DNA from: Peronospora farinosa
Lineage: Eukaryota; Oomycota; Peronosporomycetes; Peronosporales; Peronosporaceae
DNA: 64,000 nucleotides
Direction: 5' to 3'
Assembly: GCA_947646735.1 (NCBI GenBank)
Contig: CANTFK010000096.1
Coordinates: 21,416 to 85,415 of the forward strand
Made by a program: the position numbers and the translations under genes. The notes under the pieces were generated by a model. It searched no databases and was not told the origin of the DNA. It was given only the letters and a program-made list of their open reading frames with translations. Shown one piece after another: positions 41,144 through 51,560 of the stretch (position 1 is its first letter; every line of letters begins with the position of its first letter).

Positions 41144-41370
41144 ATGGATGACCGCCCAAGGAGAAAGCTGCAGCCACGATTCAGCGGAACTTTTCCAGGT
41201 CTCACCACTTGTGCTACGGCTGAAACGCTTGAGAACCGTCGCAAAAGCTTTCAAGGTTAGTGTCTACTTATGTGAGCCATCCTGGAGCAGGCACAGCGAT
41301 TACTTTATTTAATGCTTGAGTGCTTGCAGGACCTAAGACTGACGCTATGCACAGAATGGTGCTTGCCTGA
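41144..41370 (+). CDS. Possible 50-residue spliced gene
   Basis: An ATG frame MDDRPRRKLQPRFSGTFPGL continues to KSFQ at 41255. A donor GTTAGT and an acceptor TGCTTGCAG (41329) would remove 74 bp and continue GPKTDAMHRMVLA to a stop at 41368-41370. The reading phase is kept (112 plus 41 nt). The peptide is basic, without signal peptide or membrane segment. Good splice signals and a protein-like composition suggest a small gene, but I do not recognise it and it could be chance. Confidence 0.35.
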
Positions 41371-41769
41371 AAGCAACGCGACCAAGTTGTTCACCACCAC
41401 AAAATTCCGAACTGTCGGATAATGCTCTGTTAAACAAACGTGAGGTATCTTGCATGCATTCGCCGCATATACAGATCAGATAGTACTGACACTTCTACTA
41501 TTGAAACAGCAAAACGGGTATCGTGAAGTGAAAAAAGCAGACTTAACTCACGGGTGGCAATCAGGATGCAAAAAGTCATCAAGACGACGTTCATCTAGTC
41601 AATCAGACAACTCCTGCTTACGTTCCGCTTGTCTCGAACTCCACTGTTTTCTACGACTACGCTTCGAAGTGCTTTGACCCCATCTCACAACAGTTTTGAT
41701 AAACTCACGGGTCAGTACTGCCCACGACTCCCAAAGGATACAACTTGCCACCGTTGAAAGTGCATCGGC
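41371..41769. other. Intergenic, no feature seen
   Basis: About 400 bp separate the putative small gene from the 3' end of VPS39. A 75-codon plus-strand frame here shows no family resemblance. Confidence 0.4.
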
Positions 41770-44700
41770 CTACCGTACGGACTGGCAGGAATAGTGCAGC
41801 AGGGTTCCATTCGGTAAACGCACGAATGTGCCGACATCGAGTTTTTTACTACAAAAGTGGCAACATTGAGACGACCACACTGTGACTGATTCCTTACGCT
41901 TTGTAGAAAGTTGCTCTCGAACCTTAAAGTTCTCCATTTTTGAAAGCTGCTTCTTCACTTGTCCGTTGCGAAGACGCTGGACCTGGCACTCAAGTACACG
42001 ACGAAAGAACGTAGCCAAAGGTGCTGCAGCTACATTCGCTGGCAAAAGCTCAAGAGCCGCGGATACATCAATCCGCTCAGCGTAATTGTTCAGCAAGTCG
42101 ATGGCAGCCTGTACATCCTCACTCTGTAAGTCAGAGCTTGAAGTCTTCCGTAACGGAAAAGATTTTGGTGAGGAGATGATGGCGCGCGACGCGATTCCAG
42201 ATGCTGTCCTACCTGCGTGGCACTGTGGGCGCAAATAAATTTTCAGCAGCGTGGAGTAAATCGACGAATCAGCCGTCTTCGATTCGTAGCATCGATTGCA
42301 ATACGCTTCCGCCAGCACTGCATCTTTTAGTTCCAAAGCATACAATTCAAGTACTTCATGATGACGTCCAAGTTTCGAGAGAAGCGCCGCGTGTTCGTCG
42401 ACCATTTCAATGGGCGTACGGCTTAACATACGTTCTGGGTGGTAAGCAGCTCCAGGAAACTCAAGGAACTGTAGCAGCTTTCGACGTAAAATCCCTATCG
42501 CATCACGCTGTACCTCAACACGACTGGTGAGCCTTCCTTCATGTGGTATCTCGGCGTTAATCATGTCCAATAGCAAGTACACCACTTCGTCATGCAACCG
42601 CGGCGTCAGTTGACGCGTTCCTTCATATATAAGTTGTGTAAGATATTCGATTGCCAGCATTTGACTGCTGATTAATGGCAAACTTGTTTCTGCTGTGTCC
42701 TTGACAGAAAGGGTTTTCCAATCATAGCTTGAGGTAGCGATAGTACAGCTCTTAAGGTGCTGAAGTACCGCAGCTGGATCAATATCTGTCTTTGTACTGG
42801 GTACTTCGCGCTGTGTAAAAATTGAAAGCCCCAGCGCAGGGTTCACGGACAAGACACGTCGTGAAAATTCAAAAACTAGGTCAGCATGCTTTTTGCCCAA
42901 TACACGAAGGTACTGCGCGATAAGCACCATATAGTCATGTGATGATTGCAGATCGCCCGAACTCTGCGGTTCATCCACTTTTTGATCTGTTTCGTTCTTT
43001 TCGGACAGGGCAGCAGCTGATGCCGCACTGCGCTCAAGGTCCTCAAGTAGCTCAAGCGCCTTACGATGCAACTTTCGAGCAGAGTAAAATGCCAGCAGCG
43101 CCTTAAACCGTCGATGAGCTAGGAGAAAAATCTCAGCCTCACCAATCTCGCACCAATTTTGCCCGGTTACGACCTCGAGCAGCGCACGCTTAGCACGATT
43201 TTCATACTTTGCCTTTTCTGACACTACAACAAGACACTTGACCAGCATGGTATCAATTAGCTCGAGTGCAGTCTCGTCACTAGGTTCAAGGCTGCGGCGT
43301 GTACGTATCCCAATAGCCGATAATTCCTCTTCGTGATGCAAATAAGCGTGTCGTTTACGGCGTAGAAACCCTATGAGAGCTAACAAACTCTCCACTAAAT
43401 CATCACCTTCCAAAACTCCTTCCTTATTATTGCTGCTGGTATCCTTGCGTAAAGCGCTGATCTTGCGAGGGAGAAGGTTTCGTGGAAAAAGTACCAGTAC
43501 CTCCAAGACATCGATATTGCTCTCAAAAAAGTAATTCATTGCTTCCTGTCGGCGTGCCAATCGAAACAGCTTGAAGCCATAATCGGCGTACAGCTTCTGT
43601 TGATCAACGTCGCTCAGTGGACTGTCCTCCGAGCAAAGCTTGCAAAGCGCGACGGCATCTTCCAAGCGGCGATTTCCCAACGACACAGCAACTTGCTGTG
43701 CAATCGGAAGCATTTGGTGCATTTGGACCTCAAAGGGTGGAGACACGGTGAACAAAGTCGCAGGTCGATCATGTCTAAATTGCAATCGATCCGGTCCCAC
43801 AGTCGCAGATGCGACATTGCTGACCACACAAATGCCGTAAGGTATCTTGACTGAGATGGTCTGAATCATTTGCAACGAGTCAAAGTTATACACTGCAAGT
43901 TGTTCTACCTGGTTTAGGAGTAAAAATGGGTGATGGAAATACACATTAGACGGAGCCACATTGTACTCAATGATCCTCTCCACCTTGATAGTCAATTGAC
44001 GAGTCGATAGATCAAGTGCTTTACCTGCACTCATATCATCCAACCTATCTGTATCATCATCAAAAGCTCCATACACATTTTCCTCTGTCTCCACCATCGA
44101 AATATCTTCATCAATGGATAAAATCACTCCACGATGTTTGCCACATAGCAACAATTCCATCACATGTTGTCGTCGTCGAGCCAAATGTCGGCTAGGTAGT
44201 GATACTGCATCACAAACAGCAACTCTTCCTTCCAGAACATCATTGACTTTATCTTTTACATCTTCTGATACATGAAACACTTTGCCATTGTCCAAATTAA
44301 GTACACTCCAGTCTTTTTTTCTCTGGATACACACATGATTTTCACTCAGCAATAATAACTGCTGCACAGGCAATAGCATCGTCTGTAATTCATGTTGAGC
44401 CCGAAGGGCCAGAGTCCTCTTGACAGTCCAATCATAGACTTTTACGATATTGGATTTAATTAGAGCACACAGTGTCTTTGCCTCTTCATTAACCGTAAAC
44501 AGAATAGCGTCCTTTAATTCATCCCTAACCACAGCATGTGTATTATTAAATAGTGGCAGGTCATAAAGTTTTAATCGATTGTCAATTATCGTAGCAAATA
44601 CACCCCAAATATCCAAAAAATTGCAGCAAATGTGAAATAATCGCTTATAATCCGCTTGCCAGTGCATGGAGCCTGTGCGTTCATCGAGTACGTAACTACG

Positions 44701-44847
44701 GAGTGTACCGTCCAAGCAACCAATAAAGAGCATTGGGGATGAACCACGTGTGCTATGGAGAAGACGAATGATTTGTTGTGGACGCTTTAAAGGCACGTCG
44801 ACGTCCACTTGGACGCCGGCAGCGTATGCTACGAGGTCGGAACTCAT
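41770..44847 (-). CDS. VPS39: VPS39/VAM6-like HOPS tethering subunit
   Basis: A single-exon gene of 1,025 residues, the length of the family. The N-terminal third has the feel of a citron-homology (CNH) beta-propeller (SSPMLFIGCLDGTLRSYVLD; NRLKLYDLPLF; KTLCALIKSNIVKVYDW). A helical clathrin-repeat-like solenoid follows (YADYGFKLFRLARRQEAMNY; YSARKLHRKALELLEDL). The C-terminus ends with the Vps39-type zinc motif, CCHFCSKKLDVGTFV followed by HYSC. VPS39 binds Rab7-type GTPases and brings vesicles to the vacuole or late endosome in the HOPS complex. The related CORVET subunit VPS3/TGFBRAP1 is the main alternative. Confidence 0.85.
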   Translation of the reverse strand: MSSDLVAYAAGVQVDVDVPLKRPQQIIRLLHSTRGSSPMLFIGCLDGTLRSYVLDERTGSMHWQADYKRLFHICCNFLDIWGVFATIIDNRLKLYDLPLFNNTHAVVRDELKDAILFTVNEEAKTLCALIKSNIVKVYDWTVKRTLALRAQHELQTMLLPVQQLLLLSENHVCIQRKKDWSVLNLDNGKVFHVSEDVKDKVNDVLEGRVAVCDAVSLPSRHLARRRQHVMELLLCGKHRGVILSIDEDISMVETEENVYGAFDDDTDRLDDMSAGKALDLSTRQLTIKVERIIEYNVAPSNVYFHHPFLLLNQVEQLAVYNFDSLQMIQTISVKIPYGICVVSNVASATVGPDRLQFRHDRPATLFTVSPPFEVQMHQMLPIAQQVAVSLGNRRLEDAVALCKLCSEDSPLSDVDQQKLYADYGFKLFRLARRQEAMNYFFESNIDVLEVLVLFPRNLLPRKISALRKDTSSNNKEGVLEGDDLVESLLALIGFLRRKRHAYLHHEEELSAIGIRTRRSLEPSDETALELIDTMLVKCLVVVSEKAKYENRAKRALLEVVTGQNWCEIGEAEIFLLAHRRFKALLAFYSARKLHRKALELLEDLERSAASAAALSEKNETDQKVDEPQSSGDLQSSHDYMVLIAQYLRVLGKKHADLVFEFSRRVLSVNPALGLSIFTQREVPSTKTDIDPAAVLQHLKSCTIATSSYDWKTLSVKDTAETSLPLISSQMLAIEYLTQLIYEGTRQLTPRLHDEVVYLLLDMINAEIPHEGRLTSRVEVQRDAIGILRRKLLQFLEFPGAAYHPERMLSRTPIEMVDEHAALLSKLGRHHEVLELYALELKDAVLAEAYCNRCYESKTADSSIYSTLLKIYLRPQCHAGRTASGIASRAIISSPKSFPLRKTSSSDLQSEDVQAAIDLLNNYAERIDVSAALELLPANVAAAPLATFFRRVLECQVQRLRNGQVKKQLSKMENFKVREQLSTKRKESVTVWSSQCCHFCSKKLDVGTFVRLPNGTLLHYSCQSVR

Positions 44848-45453
44848 TTTTGATTTGGATATTTTTTAGATAAAAAAAGATATTTTTTTAGAGAATTTAA
44901 GGGACCCTAACGGTAAAATACCGCATTTATCGTTAGTTTTCTTTTTGTGCAGCAAAATTTATCTAGCTTTCGAATAATGACGATAGTGTTTTGCCGTGTA
45001 CCGAATTCAAAGAGCTCGACATGCACGAATATCTGGACTGATAAAGTTGCTTAATAGTATCAGAAAAATGTCAGCTTCAGTCATTGCAATCAATATAACG
45101 CTAGTAGAATCGGTCAAATTCACTTTCTGAAAAATGTTGCAGTTTAGATGCAGTAACATATACTGTTTATGAAAAAGCATGTGCAAAACCTTTCAGTGGA
45201 CCGGTTTGTATTGACAGCTATACGCACGATCGCTAGTTTCTTGTGGTTTTTTAATGACCAAAAACAGCTCTTTACACGCAAAGAATTACCGAGGAGACGT
45301 ACTTGGGTGAGAGAAATGACTGGCGGTATCACTCAGGAAACATGCTGTGATTGAGTTTATATGTGTGGTCAAAGAAAGTGATACGCCTCAACACTCGAAC
45401 TTTGTGTAGTCAACGATGCCACGGTCATTATATCATCGATTCGGCTTGTAATG
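44848..45453. other. AT-rich upstream region of VPS39, no gene seen
   Basis: The first 60 bp upstream of the VPS39 ATG are almost pure A/T (tttttt and aaaaaaa runs). The rest contains short frames on both strands without recognisable content. Confidence 0.4.
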
Positions 45454-46045
45454 TTAGGCGGATGCTGGTATAAAAAAATAAATGCACGAGTTTCTACAAG
45501 ACCGATGTGTAAGGAAGCCACTGGCTCCAAAGTTAGCGCAGGGACCGGCTGTATAGCTGGACGATATTGAAGTATTCGGCGCGTCGCCTTTTAACGCTGA
45601 GTTGTCGCTCTGTGTGTGACCGAGAGCTATAGCGTTGTTGTGCCAATCAGGACAACGTTTGAGCCACACGCTGCCACACGACATCTGTTCGTTGCCGACG
45701 TTTCCTTTCAGTAGCGAGCGTGGTGAGTGTCTCCTACCGGATGTGTCCTTCATTGCAAGCGTACCGTGCACTCCTACGATTGTGTAGTACTGTGTAACTC
45801 CAATGCTCACTCTGTTGTTCATCGCATCATACACGGCCACTTCCCCATTGTTCGTCACGACGGCAACGACCTGCCGTCATGTGGTTGCTGCTTGCTGAGG
45901 CCGACTACCGAAAGTAATCGACGACAGTAATTCGTCCTCGTCAAGTTACAACTTGACCAACTCTTTTCCCCAAGATAATAGTACCATCCACAGAGCCCAC
46001 AAGTATCGCACTATCATCATACGCGATAACAATCGTTAGGTCGTT
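45454..46045 (-). pseudogene. Probable remnant of a WD40-repeat protein gene
   Basis: On the minus strand, from 46,045 downward, a frame reads IVIAYDDSAILVGSVDGTIILG, the pattern of a WD40 blade. It soon meets a stop. A second stretch in another frame continues with VVAVVTNNGEVAVYDAMNNR, again blade-like, and runs to 45,454 without further recognisable motifs. The breaks between the two blades suggest a decayed gene, or a gene with introns that I could not join. Confidence 0.35.
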
Positions 46046-46990
46046 TATTGTCCTGTACATTTCACAATGCAGCAACAACAACCACATAATAACGATAAGC
46101 TCTTATTCTCATCCCTCGTGTTGATCTCTATTAGCTATCGACATCGGCAGAAGAGGCACCATATGGTAAACGATTGGCGACTGGCTCAGATAAGATGTAT
46201 GCGATCAGGACCGTTACTATACGCCAGTCACTTACCGCATCCGCGGTCACAATTGGTTTGCTTATGAGCAAATAGAAGCTGAATCTCAGCTGGTAAACGG
46301 GAGTGAGTGTCCAGAGCCAGCGCCGCACATTTTGAAAATGAGAGCGACACAAATATTGGTGCCGCTCATTTTTAAAAGCAGATGGAGAGCACATTTTGTG
46401 ATCTGAGATTAGACACGAAAGAGGTCGTCGGGGTAAAAATACACGAAAAACGACAATTTGCGTTTCGCACACCAGAGACATTTTCATTCACCATCTTTGA
46501 GGTTGATCTTTCGTGTCGCTTAGGCCGGCTGAGAGCCATAAGCTCACGATACGTAATTTCCAGCTGGTAATTCAACTAACGTGTCGGATAATTATCGATT
46601 TAGGGAAAACATCGCATAGATTTTTTTGTTTTCAAAATTTAGATACTAGACGAGACGGAGACTATATCTCACAAAGAGCCGGGCTAGTATCCTATAGAAA
46701 CTATAGCATACTGAACAGAAGCTAAAATTGATACGTGGACCACCGGCCACCCCCCCAAAAAAATAAAAATCTCCCCCCCTTTAAAAAAAAAACTTGCAAT
46801 TTTTGGTTTTATCCGTACGTCACTTTCCATTCTTTTCTCCTTTTTTTAAGGGTTTTTATCTAAAATTATCTGGTGGTGCTTGTAGTGATTTTGATTGTAA
46901 AGAAGAAGGAGAAGATTAAAAGGACGATGGCCAAGTCGAGACAAGAAACAATGCGCGTCTTTTGACCGTCTACGCACGGGTATAAACGCC
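46046..46990. other. Intergenic region with low-complexity tracts
   Basis: Short frames occur on both strands without family signal. A C-run/A-run stretch lies at about 46,747-46,797 (cccccc, aaaaaaa, cccccc, aaaaaaaaa). A short imperfect inverted repeat (aaaatgagagcg against cgctcattttt) lies at about 46,335-46,377. No gene is called. Confidence 0.35.
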
Positions 46991-48010
46991 ATGCGTGTCA
47001 TGACTCGTCACGTGTTATCCACTGTCTTAAAATTAGTGGTCCACTCCTCTCTACGTCCGATGCTCGTGGGTTTTCTCTTGCTAGCGCTGCTGACACTTGC
47101 TTTGATAAGCCTTGGCAGACTTCAGCTCTGGATGACTGGTGCTGGCCTCTTGATGGTTGCAATGAGCGTGATTAGCGCTGTCCAGGAGCTTCAATTTCCT
47201 AACAAAGTGTCGTCGTATCAGAATTTTCTCAATCAGGAAATGACAAAGTGTGGCAGGGATATGGTTACGCTGCCTCACCTTTCTCTTGGCACGGGAAACG
47301 ATGTCGAACAGGTTACAAAGGATGACACGTCCTCGATGACGTTGAATATCGCGTCAGCATCGTCACCCAGTGCTATTCATTGTCCTTCGACATTTTCAGA
47401 GAAAATTAGCCGACGAGGAAGTGAGGATAGTATTGGAGCGCTGGAATCTGCTTGTAATACGACTATTGTAGAGACTTCTGCTCTGTGGAATAATGCCACT
47501 GAAGTAAGCAACAAGCTGGACGTGCTCCACTGCGGCACAGTGATTGATATTCAGGGATCGCTAGGATTTATCATTCCACATGACTTGCGTGTGGAGGCTA
47601 GTGCTTCAGGCAGCGCTACGCGTAGCAGCGCAATGACAGCATTTGACCGACACGAAAAGCAGCAGAAGATGCCGCTGGTGATCCCGTTTAACCTTAATGA
47701 AGAGCAGACAGCTGCGCGTCAGGCGATTGCAGTAGGCAAGACTGTCGAATTTGCGTACTCCCACGCAGCTTCTAGTAGCGATTCTCCAGCGACGATGTGT
47801 GCTCTAAACGTTACACCAGTGCCCACGGACAATAGTATTGCTAAGAGCCGCTCTGCATTACAGTCTTGTAAGCAGGCGCGCGAGGTATCATTTGCACGAG
47901 CCATGGAAGAGCTTACGATGATTTCGCCACGTAACGTGCCAGTGAAGCACCACGTCGATCTGATCAAGTACGCAGAAAAGCTCGACGACCACGACAGTCC
48001 TTTTGACTAG
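46991..48010 (+). CDS. Membrane protein with a cold-shock-like domain
   Basis: A single-exon gene of 339 residues. Two hydrophobic segments lie near the N-terminus (MLVGFLLLALLTLALISL and WMTGAGLLMVAMSVISAV). A Ser/Thr-rich linker follows. A region at about residues 175-275 reads like a cold-shock/OB fold: GTVIDIQGSLGFIIP aligned with the GTVKWFN..GFGFI start, then LVIPFNL, then VGKTVEFAYS, then MCALNVTPV. The RNA-binding aromatic residues of classical cold-shock proteins are mostly absent, so nucleic-acid binding is doubtful. A short basic C-terminal tail closes it. The domain call is my inference from pattern. The ATG is the first of the frame and gives the two-segment anchor. Confidence 0.65.
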   Translation: MRVMTRHVLSTVLKLVVHSSLRPMLVGFLLLALLTLALISLGRLQLWMTGAGLLMVAMSVISAVQELQFPNKVSSYQNFLNQEMTKCGRDMVTLPHLSLGTGNDVEQVTKDDTSSMTLNIASASSPSAIHCPSTFSEKISRRGSEDSIGALESACNTTIVETSALWNNATEVSNKLDVLHCGTVIDIQGSLGFIIPHDLRVEASASGSATRSSAMTAFDRHEKQQKMPLVIPFNLNEEQTAARQAIAVGKTVEFAYSHAASSSDSPATMCALNVTPVPTDNSIAKSRSALQSCKQAREVSFARAMEELTMISPRNVPVKHHVDLIKYAEKLDDHDSPFD

Positions 48011-48393
48011 TGTATGAGGATGCTAATGGGAGAAATAAGGTGAATCTTGAATACTACCGACATCAAGCACAACTTTGTAAGCATTATTGCTACGTCAGCT
48101 TCGTTTTGGGGCAAGCCATGCATGGGAGCAAAGCTTCCTCCGGTCATGTTTCTTTACTTACCAGAACATCATAATTTTTAGCTCTGCAGACAACAATATG
48201 GACGCGTGTTGAAGGTGCATGCTTAGCGACGTGCACAAATCTAATCGTTGTCTATCAAGATACAAACATCACTTCAGTACATGTGTCATGGCTCGAAGCC
48301 AATATCCTTCCTGCTTTACTCATTTACACGATACCTACTCGAGTTTGTCTATGATATAAGCCTGGCAACTCGTGGTCTGCGCAGCATCTGCAC
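48011..48393. other. Intergenic between convergent genes
   Basis: About 380 bp separate the cold-shock-like gene from the 3' end of the acyl-CoA-binding gene. No feature is seen. Confidence 0.4.
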
Positions 48394-49900
48394 TTACTGA
48401 AGATCACGAGTTGCTCCATCAGCCATGACCAAATGAAGCGCTTGGCTGGAGGCCGTCGTTAGCGGTGTATCGCCGTCCAAGTCTTCAACGTCCACTAGCG
48501 CACCATGTTTTACCTATGTCAAACAATACGATGTTAGTCATTTACCAAAACAGCGATAATATCGAGTAACAATCTGACCAGCAGCTGTGCCAACTCCTCA
48601 TGGTCGCAACTGGCTGCGTAATGCAAAGGCGTCATACCGTCAGCATCCTGCTCACCAACACACAGCCATAGTGTTCATCAGATATAGCTAGAGCAAAGGC
48701 ACTAACTAAGTACCATGTTGCATACCTGAATATTTGGCGACGCATTACGGCGCAGCAGTTCCTTCACTATTAATTGCTGGTCACGATCAACAGCCCAGTG
48801 CATCATAGTTCGTCCTTCGAGGTCCTACACAAGTAATGATATTTTCGCATATAAGTTCAATGCAAAAAACGATCATTCAAGAAGTCAATCACATCTGTCC
48901 AGGCTACGTCAATGGTAACCGTACCTGGGCATTGATGTCTTCTCCTTTGTTCAAAGCTGATACAAGTTTGTCCGCATCTCCGGTGCTTGCATAGTGAAAA
49001 ATATCGTCTTTCACCTTCCACTCCTCTGTTGACCTATACAGTATTGTGCCACACAAAAATGTCATTCATCTTCCTCAACTCAAAAGCTCATGCCAACCAA
49101 AATAGCATCATTACGGACATGTCCACTTTCGGCAGACTAACAGCTCCAGCCATTGACATATAGTTATCCGAAGACACTGACTCATTGGTGGCCGTTGACA
49201 ACGAAACCGACGACAAGTGCCGTTTCTTGGGACTATGTACATCAAACTCCTCGAATAGGTCTTGCACCCACTCAAAATACTGCTGCTTGGCCACTTCCTG
49301 GCTCATATCACCCAGTGCTTTCCAACTCTCCCTAGAACCAAGTCAGTTTCATCTAGTTTCATCCACACACATCTCCTCACGCTGCAAACCACGCACCATT
49401 TAGCTGATCCCACTATATCCACCCCAGACGGTCTCTCCACACTGCATTTACCATTGTGTGCTTGTTTATATAATGCATAGAGCGTCAATTTCTAAAAAAA
49501 AGATAATAGAGAGCTTTAATAGAAACCACACCACCATATATACATTCATGCATCTTGTGCTAATCACTCACCTGCTCATTCGTCATCTTATTATTACCCC
49601 GAGATGCAATAAAGTCCACTGCTATTTGAAATTTAGCGTCCACTTTACTCATTCCATGCTACAATAATCAGAATCAATTAGTCATACAAAAACTCAGTCA
49701 TTCATACAAAATGTCAGTCATATCAAGTCACAGACACGTACTTTGGTCATGTATTCTTCGCACGAGCAACTGCCTGCCGAGCTTTCGCGGTCTATTTTCT
49801 TAAAAAAGAAGATACGATGCAATAGCAGCGGAATTACTACGGCGCCCGTCACTGCACAGGCCACACCCACCCACGTCACTTCAGTCAATTCCTCCGTCAT
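48394..49900 (-). CDS. Membrane-anchored acyl-CoA-binding protein with ankyrin repeats (ACBD6/ACBP2-like)
   Basis: Eight predicted exons (minus strand): 49742-49900, 49572-49658, 49397-49491, 49119-49331, 48925-49033, 48726-48824, 48579-48647 and 48394-48513. All phases fit, giving 316 residues. An N-terminal membrane anchor (VGVACAVTGAVVIPLLL) is followed by an acyl-CoA-binding domain (KLTLYALYKQAHNGKCS, GSAKWESWKALGDMS, QQYFEWVQDL). After a Ser-rich linker come about three ankyrin repeats (GRTMMHWAVDRD, GMTPLHYAASCD, GDTPLTTASSQ). The layout matches plant ACBP1/2 and, apart from the anchor, animal ACBD6. It binds long-chain acyl-CoA on a membrane, with the ankyrin part as partner-binding surface. 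Donors at exons 4 (GTCCGT) and 7 (GTCAGA) are weak. It shares a 223-bp divergent promoter with the methyltransferase gene. Confidence 0.85.
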
Positions 49901-50123
49901 TTATTTTTTGCTTACAAGGCTGAAAAATAACGCAGTAGTTGCTATCACTCGCTATGATTGGCTAAAATAAAAAACGACATAATGAAACGGTACTTCAACT
50001 TGACCGTTAAGTTGTTTCGCCACGTCTCATATTGTAGTAGTGGCTGTTATTTGCCTAGTGTCACTTTTTGCAGTCGTGCGCATTTCTCAATTTGGCTACA
50101 AAGTCTCACCATTGCACTAGAAT

Positions 50124-51086
50124 ATGGAGTCAAAGAACATTGATATCCTCGCTGCCGGCAATATGCACGAACTTTTTCGTCGTGGATTGCCCAATGACCG
50201 CAATATGTTGTCAGCAAGTGCATTGGTATCACCAGCACATTATCAAATGGTTATAAAAGCTCATGAAGATTTTCTTAAAGCTGGTGCGACAATGATCGTG
50301 ACTAATAACTATTACGTGACACCTGGGGTGGGGTTTAATCCTGATGAAATTCGTGAATACTCGCAGACGGCAGGTCAATTGGCAGCTGATGCTCGAGGAA
50401 GATCGAACCGAAAGGAAGATATTAAGATTTTTGGATCGTTGCCGCCACTCATGCACAGTCTTCGATCGGACCGTACAATTGAACGTCAAAAAGGATTGGA
50501 CACGTACTTGTTGATTGGAGAGGCTTTGCTACCATCAGTTGATGTGTTTCTTGCCGAGACAATGTCGTCGCTTGCTGAAGCCAAGATGGCGTTTGAAGGT
50601 GTCCAGCCGCTGCAGAAGCCCGTGATGGTGTCTTATGCGCTAAATAGTACGGGTCAATTGCGCAGCGGTGAAGAAGTACTTGACAGTGTGCGGAGTCTAA
50701 TTGAGTTCTGTACGACTCGTATTGAGCTACTGCCAGGTGAACCTGAAGGAAAGAACAACCTTTTGTGCGGCATCTTGTTCAACTGCTCACAACCAGAAGA
50801 TATTGCTAAGGCGATCAAGCAGCTAAAGGAGGATGAAGATGTAACGAACTTGCTGAAGAAGCACGAAATTCGCATTGGTGGCTACGGTGACCACATCTCG
50901 CCAATGTCCAAGGCTGGTGTCATGGAAGAGTCACTTGTGTCGGGTGCGTTGCAATCTGTCATGGATATGGAAGTCTACAGCAAGTTTGCGATGCGCTGGA
51001 TTGAAGATGGCGCTAGTATTGTCGGTGGCTGCTGCAATATAGCACCCGAATACATTCAGCATATTGCAGAGGACATTTCAAAGTAA
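50124..51086 (+). CDS. Homocysteine S-methyltransferase
   Basis: A single-exon gene of 320 residues, the family length. It transfers a methyl group from S-methylmethionine or S-adenosylmethionine to homocysteine to give methionine. The TIM-barrel pattern is clear: ASALVSPAHYQMVIKAHEDF, GATMIVTNNYYVTP, FLAETMSSLAEAK and KPVMVSYAL. The zinc ligands are the Cys in GILFNCSQPE and the Cys pair in VGGCCNIAPEYI, at the expected positions. It is a cytosolic enzyme of the methionine cycle. Confidence 0.93.
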   Translation: MESKNIDILAAGNMHELFRRGLPNDRNMLSASALVSPAHYQMVIKAHEDFLKAGATMIVTNNYYVTPGVGFNPDEIREYSQTAGQLAADARGRSNRKEDIKIFGSLPPLMHSLRSDRTIERQKGLDTYLLIGEALLPSVDVFLAETMSSLAEAKMAFEGVQPLQKPVMVSYALNSTGQLRSGEEVLDSVRSLIEFCTTRIELLPGEPEGKNNLLCGILFNCSQPEDIAKAIKQLKEDEDVTNLLKKHEIRIGGYGDHISPMSKAGVMEESLVSGALQSVMDMEVYSKFAMRWIEDGASIVGGCCNIAPEYIQHIAEDISK

Positions 51087-51560
51087 GGAGGCTCGTACAA
51101 CTCAGTTGGTCATGCGCTTTTTAACCTCAATTCCATTCTTACTTTAGCTTTCTTAAGCGTGAATAGCTGTCAGCTTGATGGCTATCAAAATAGCATGTAC
51201 ATCGTCCCATATCTTGATGATATTCCAGTTGAACATTTTACGTGTGATGCTGATGAATGGAGGCATTGGCGAAAGAATTTTACTTGTGAGTTACCAAATG
51301 GTTGCTGTGGGATTAAGCCCAAGTGCATTGCTTCCATTGTACTAGATGCTATAGGAGCAAGGCTTGCATTGAGAAAAGAATTGCTCAGACAATCCAGACT
51401 TATCTTTATCAAGCGCTAATTGCAACTCAATGGTATGTATGCTGATCTTCCTTATCTCGTATCCTTTTGCGTAATCCATTCACCAGCGCTTTATATGCAA
51501 CACCATCTCTCTTAAATAGTATAATGGTGCTTTAGCTCCTTTGCAGCCACCACGATATAA
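51087..51560. other. Intergenic between convergent genes
   Basis: An 86-codon plus-strand frame at 51159-51419 opens with GTG and has its first ATG only at 51195. It resembles no family I know, so I do not call it. Nothing else is seen. Confidence 0.35.

Noticed and set aside
51159..51419. 86-codon plus-strand frame after the methyltransferase gene
   Set aside because: It opens with GTG, has no family resemblance and no splice context.
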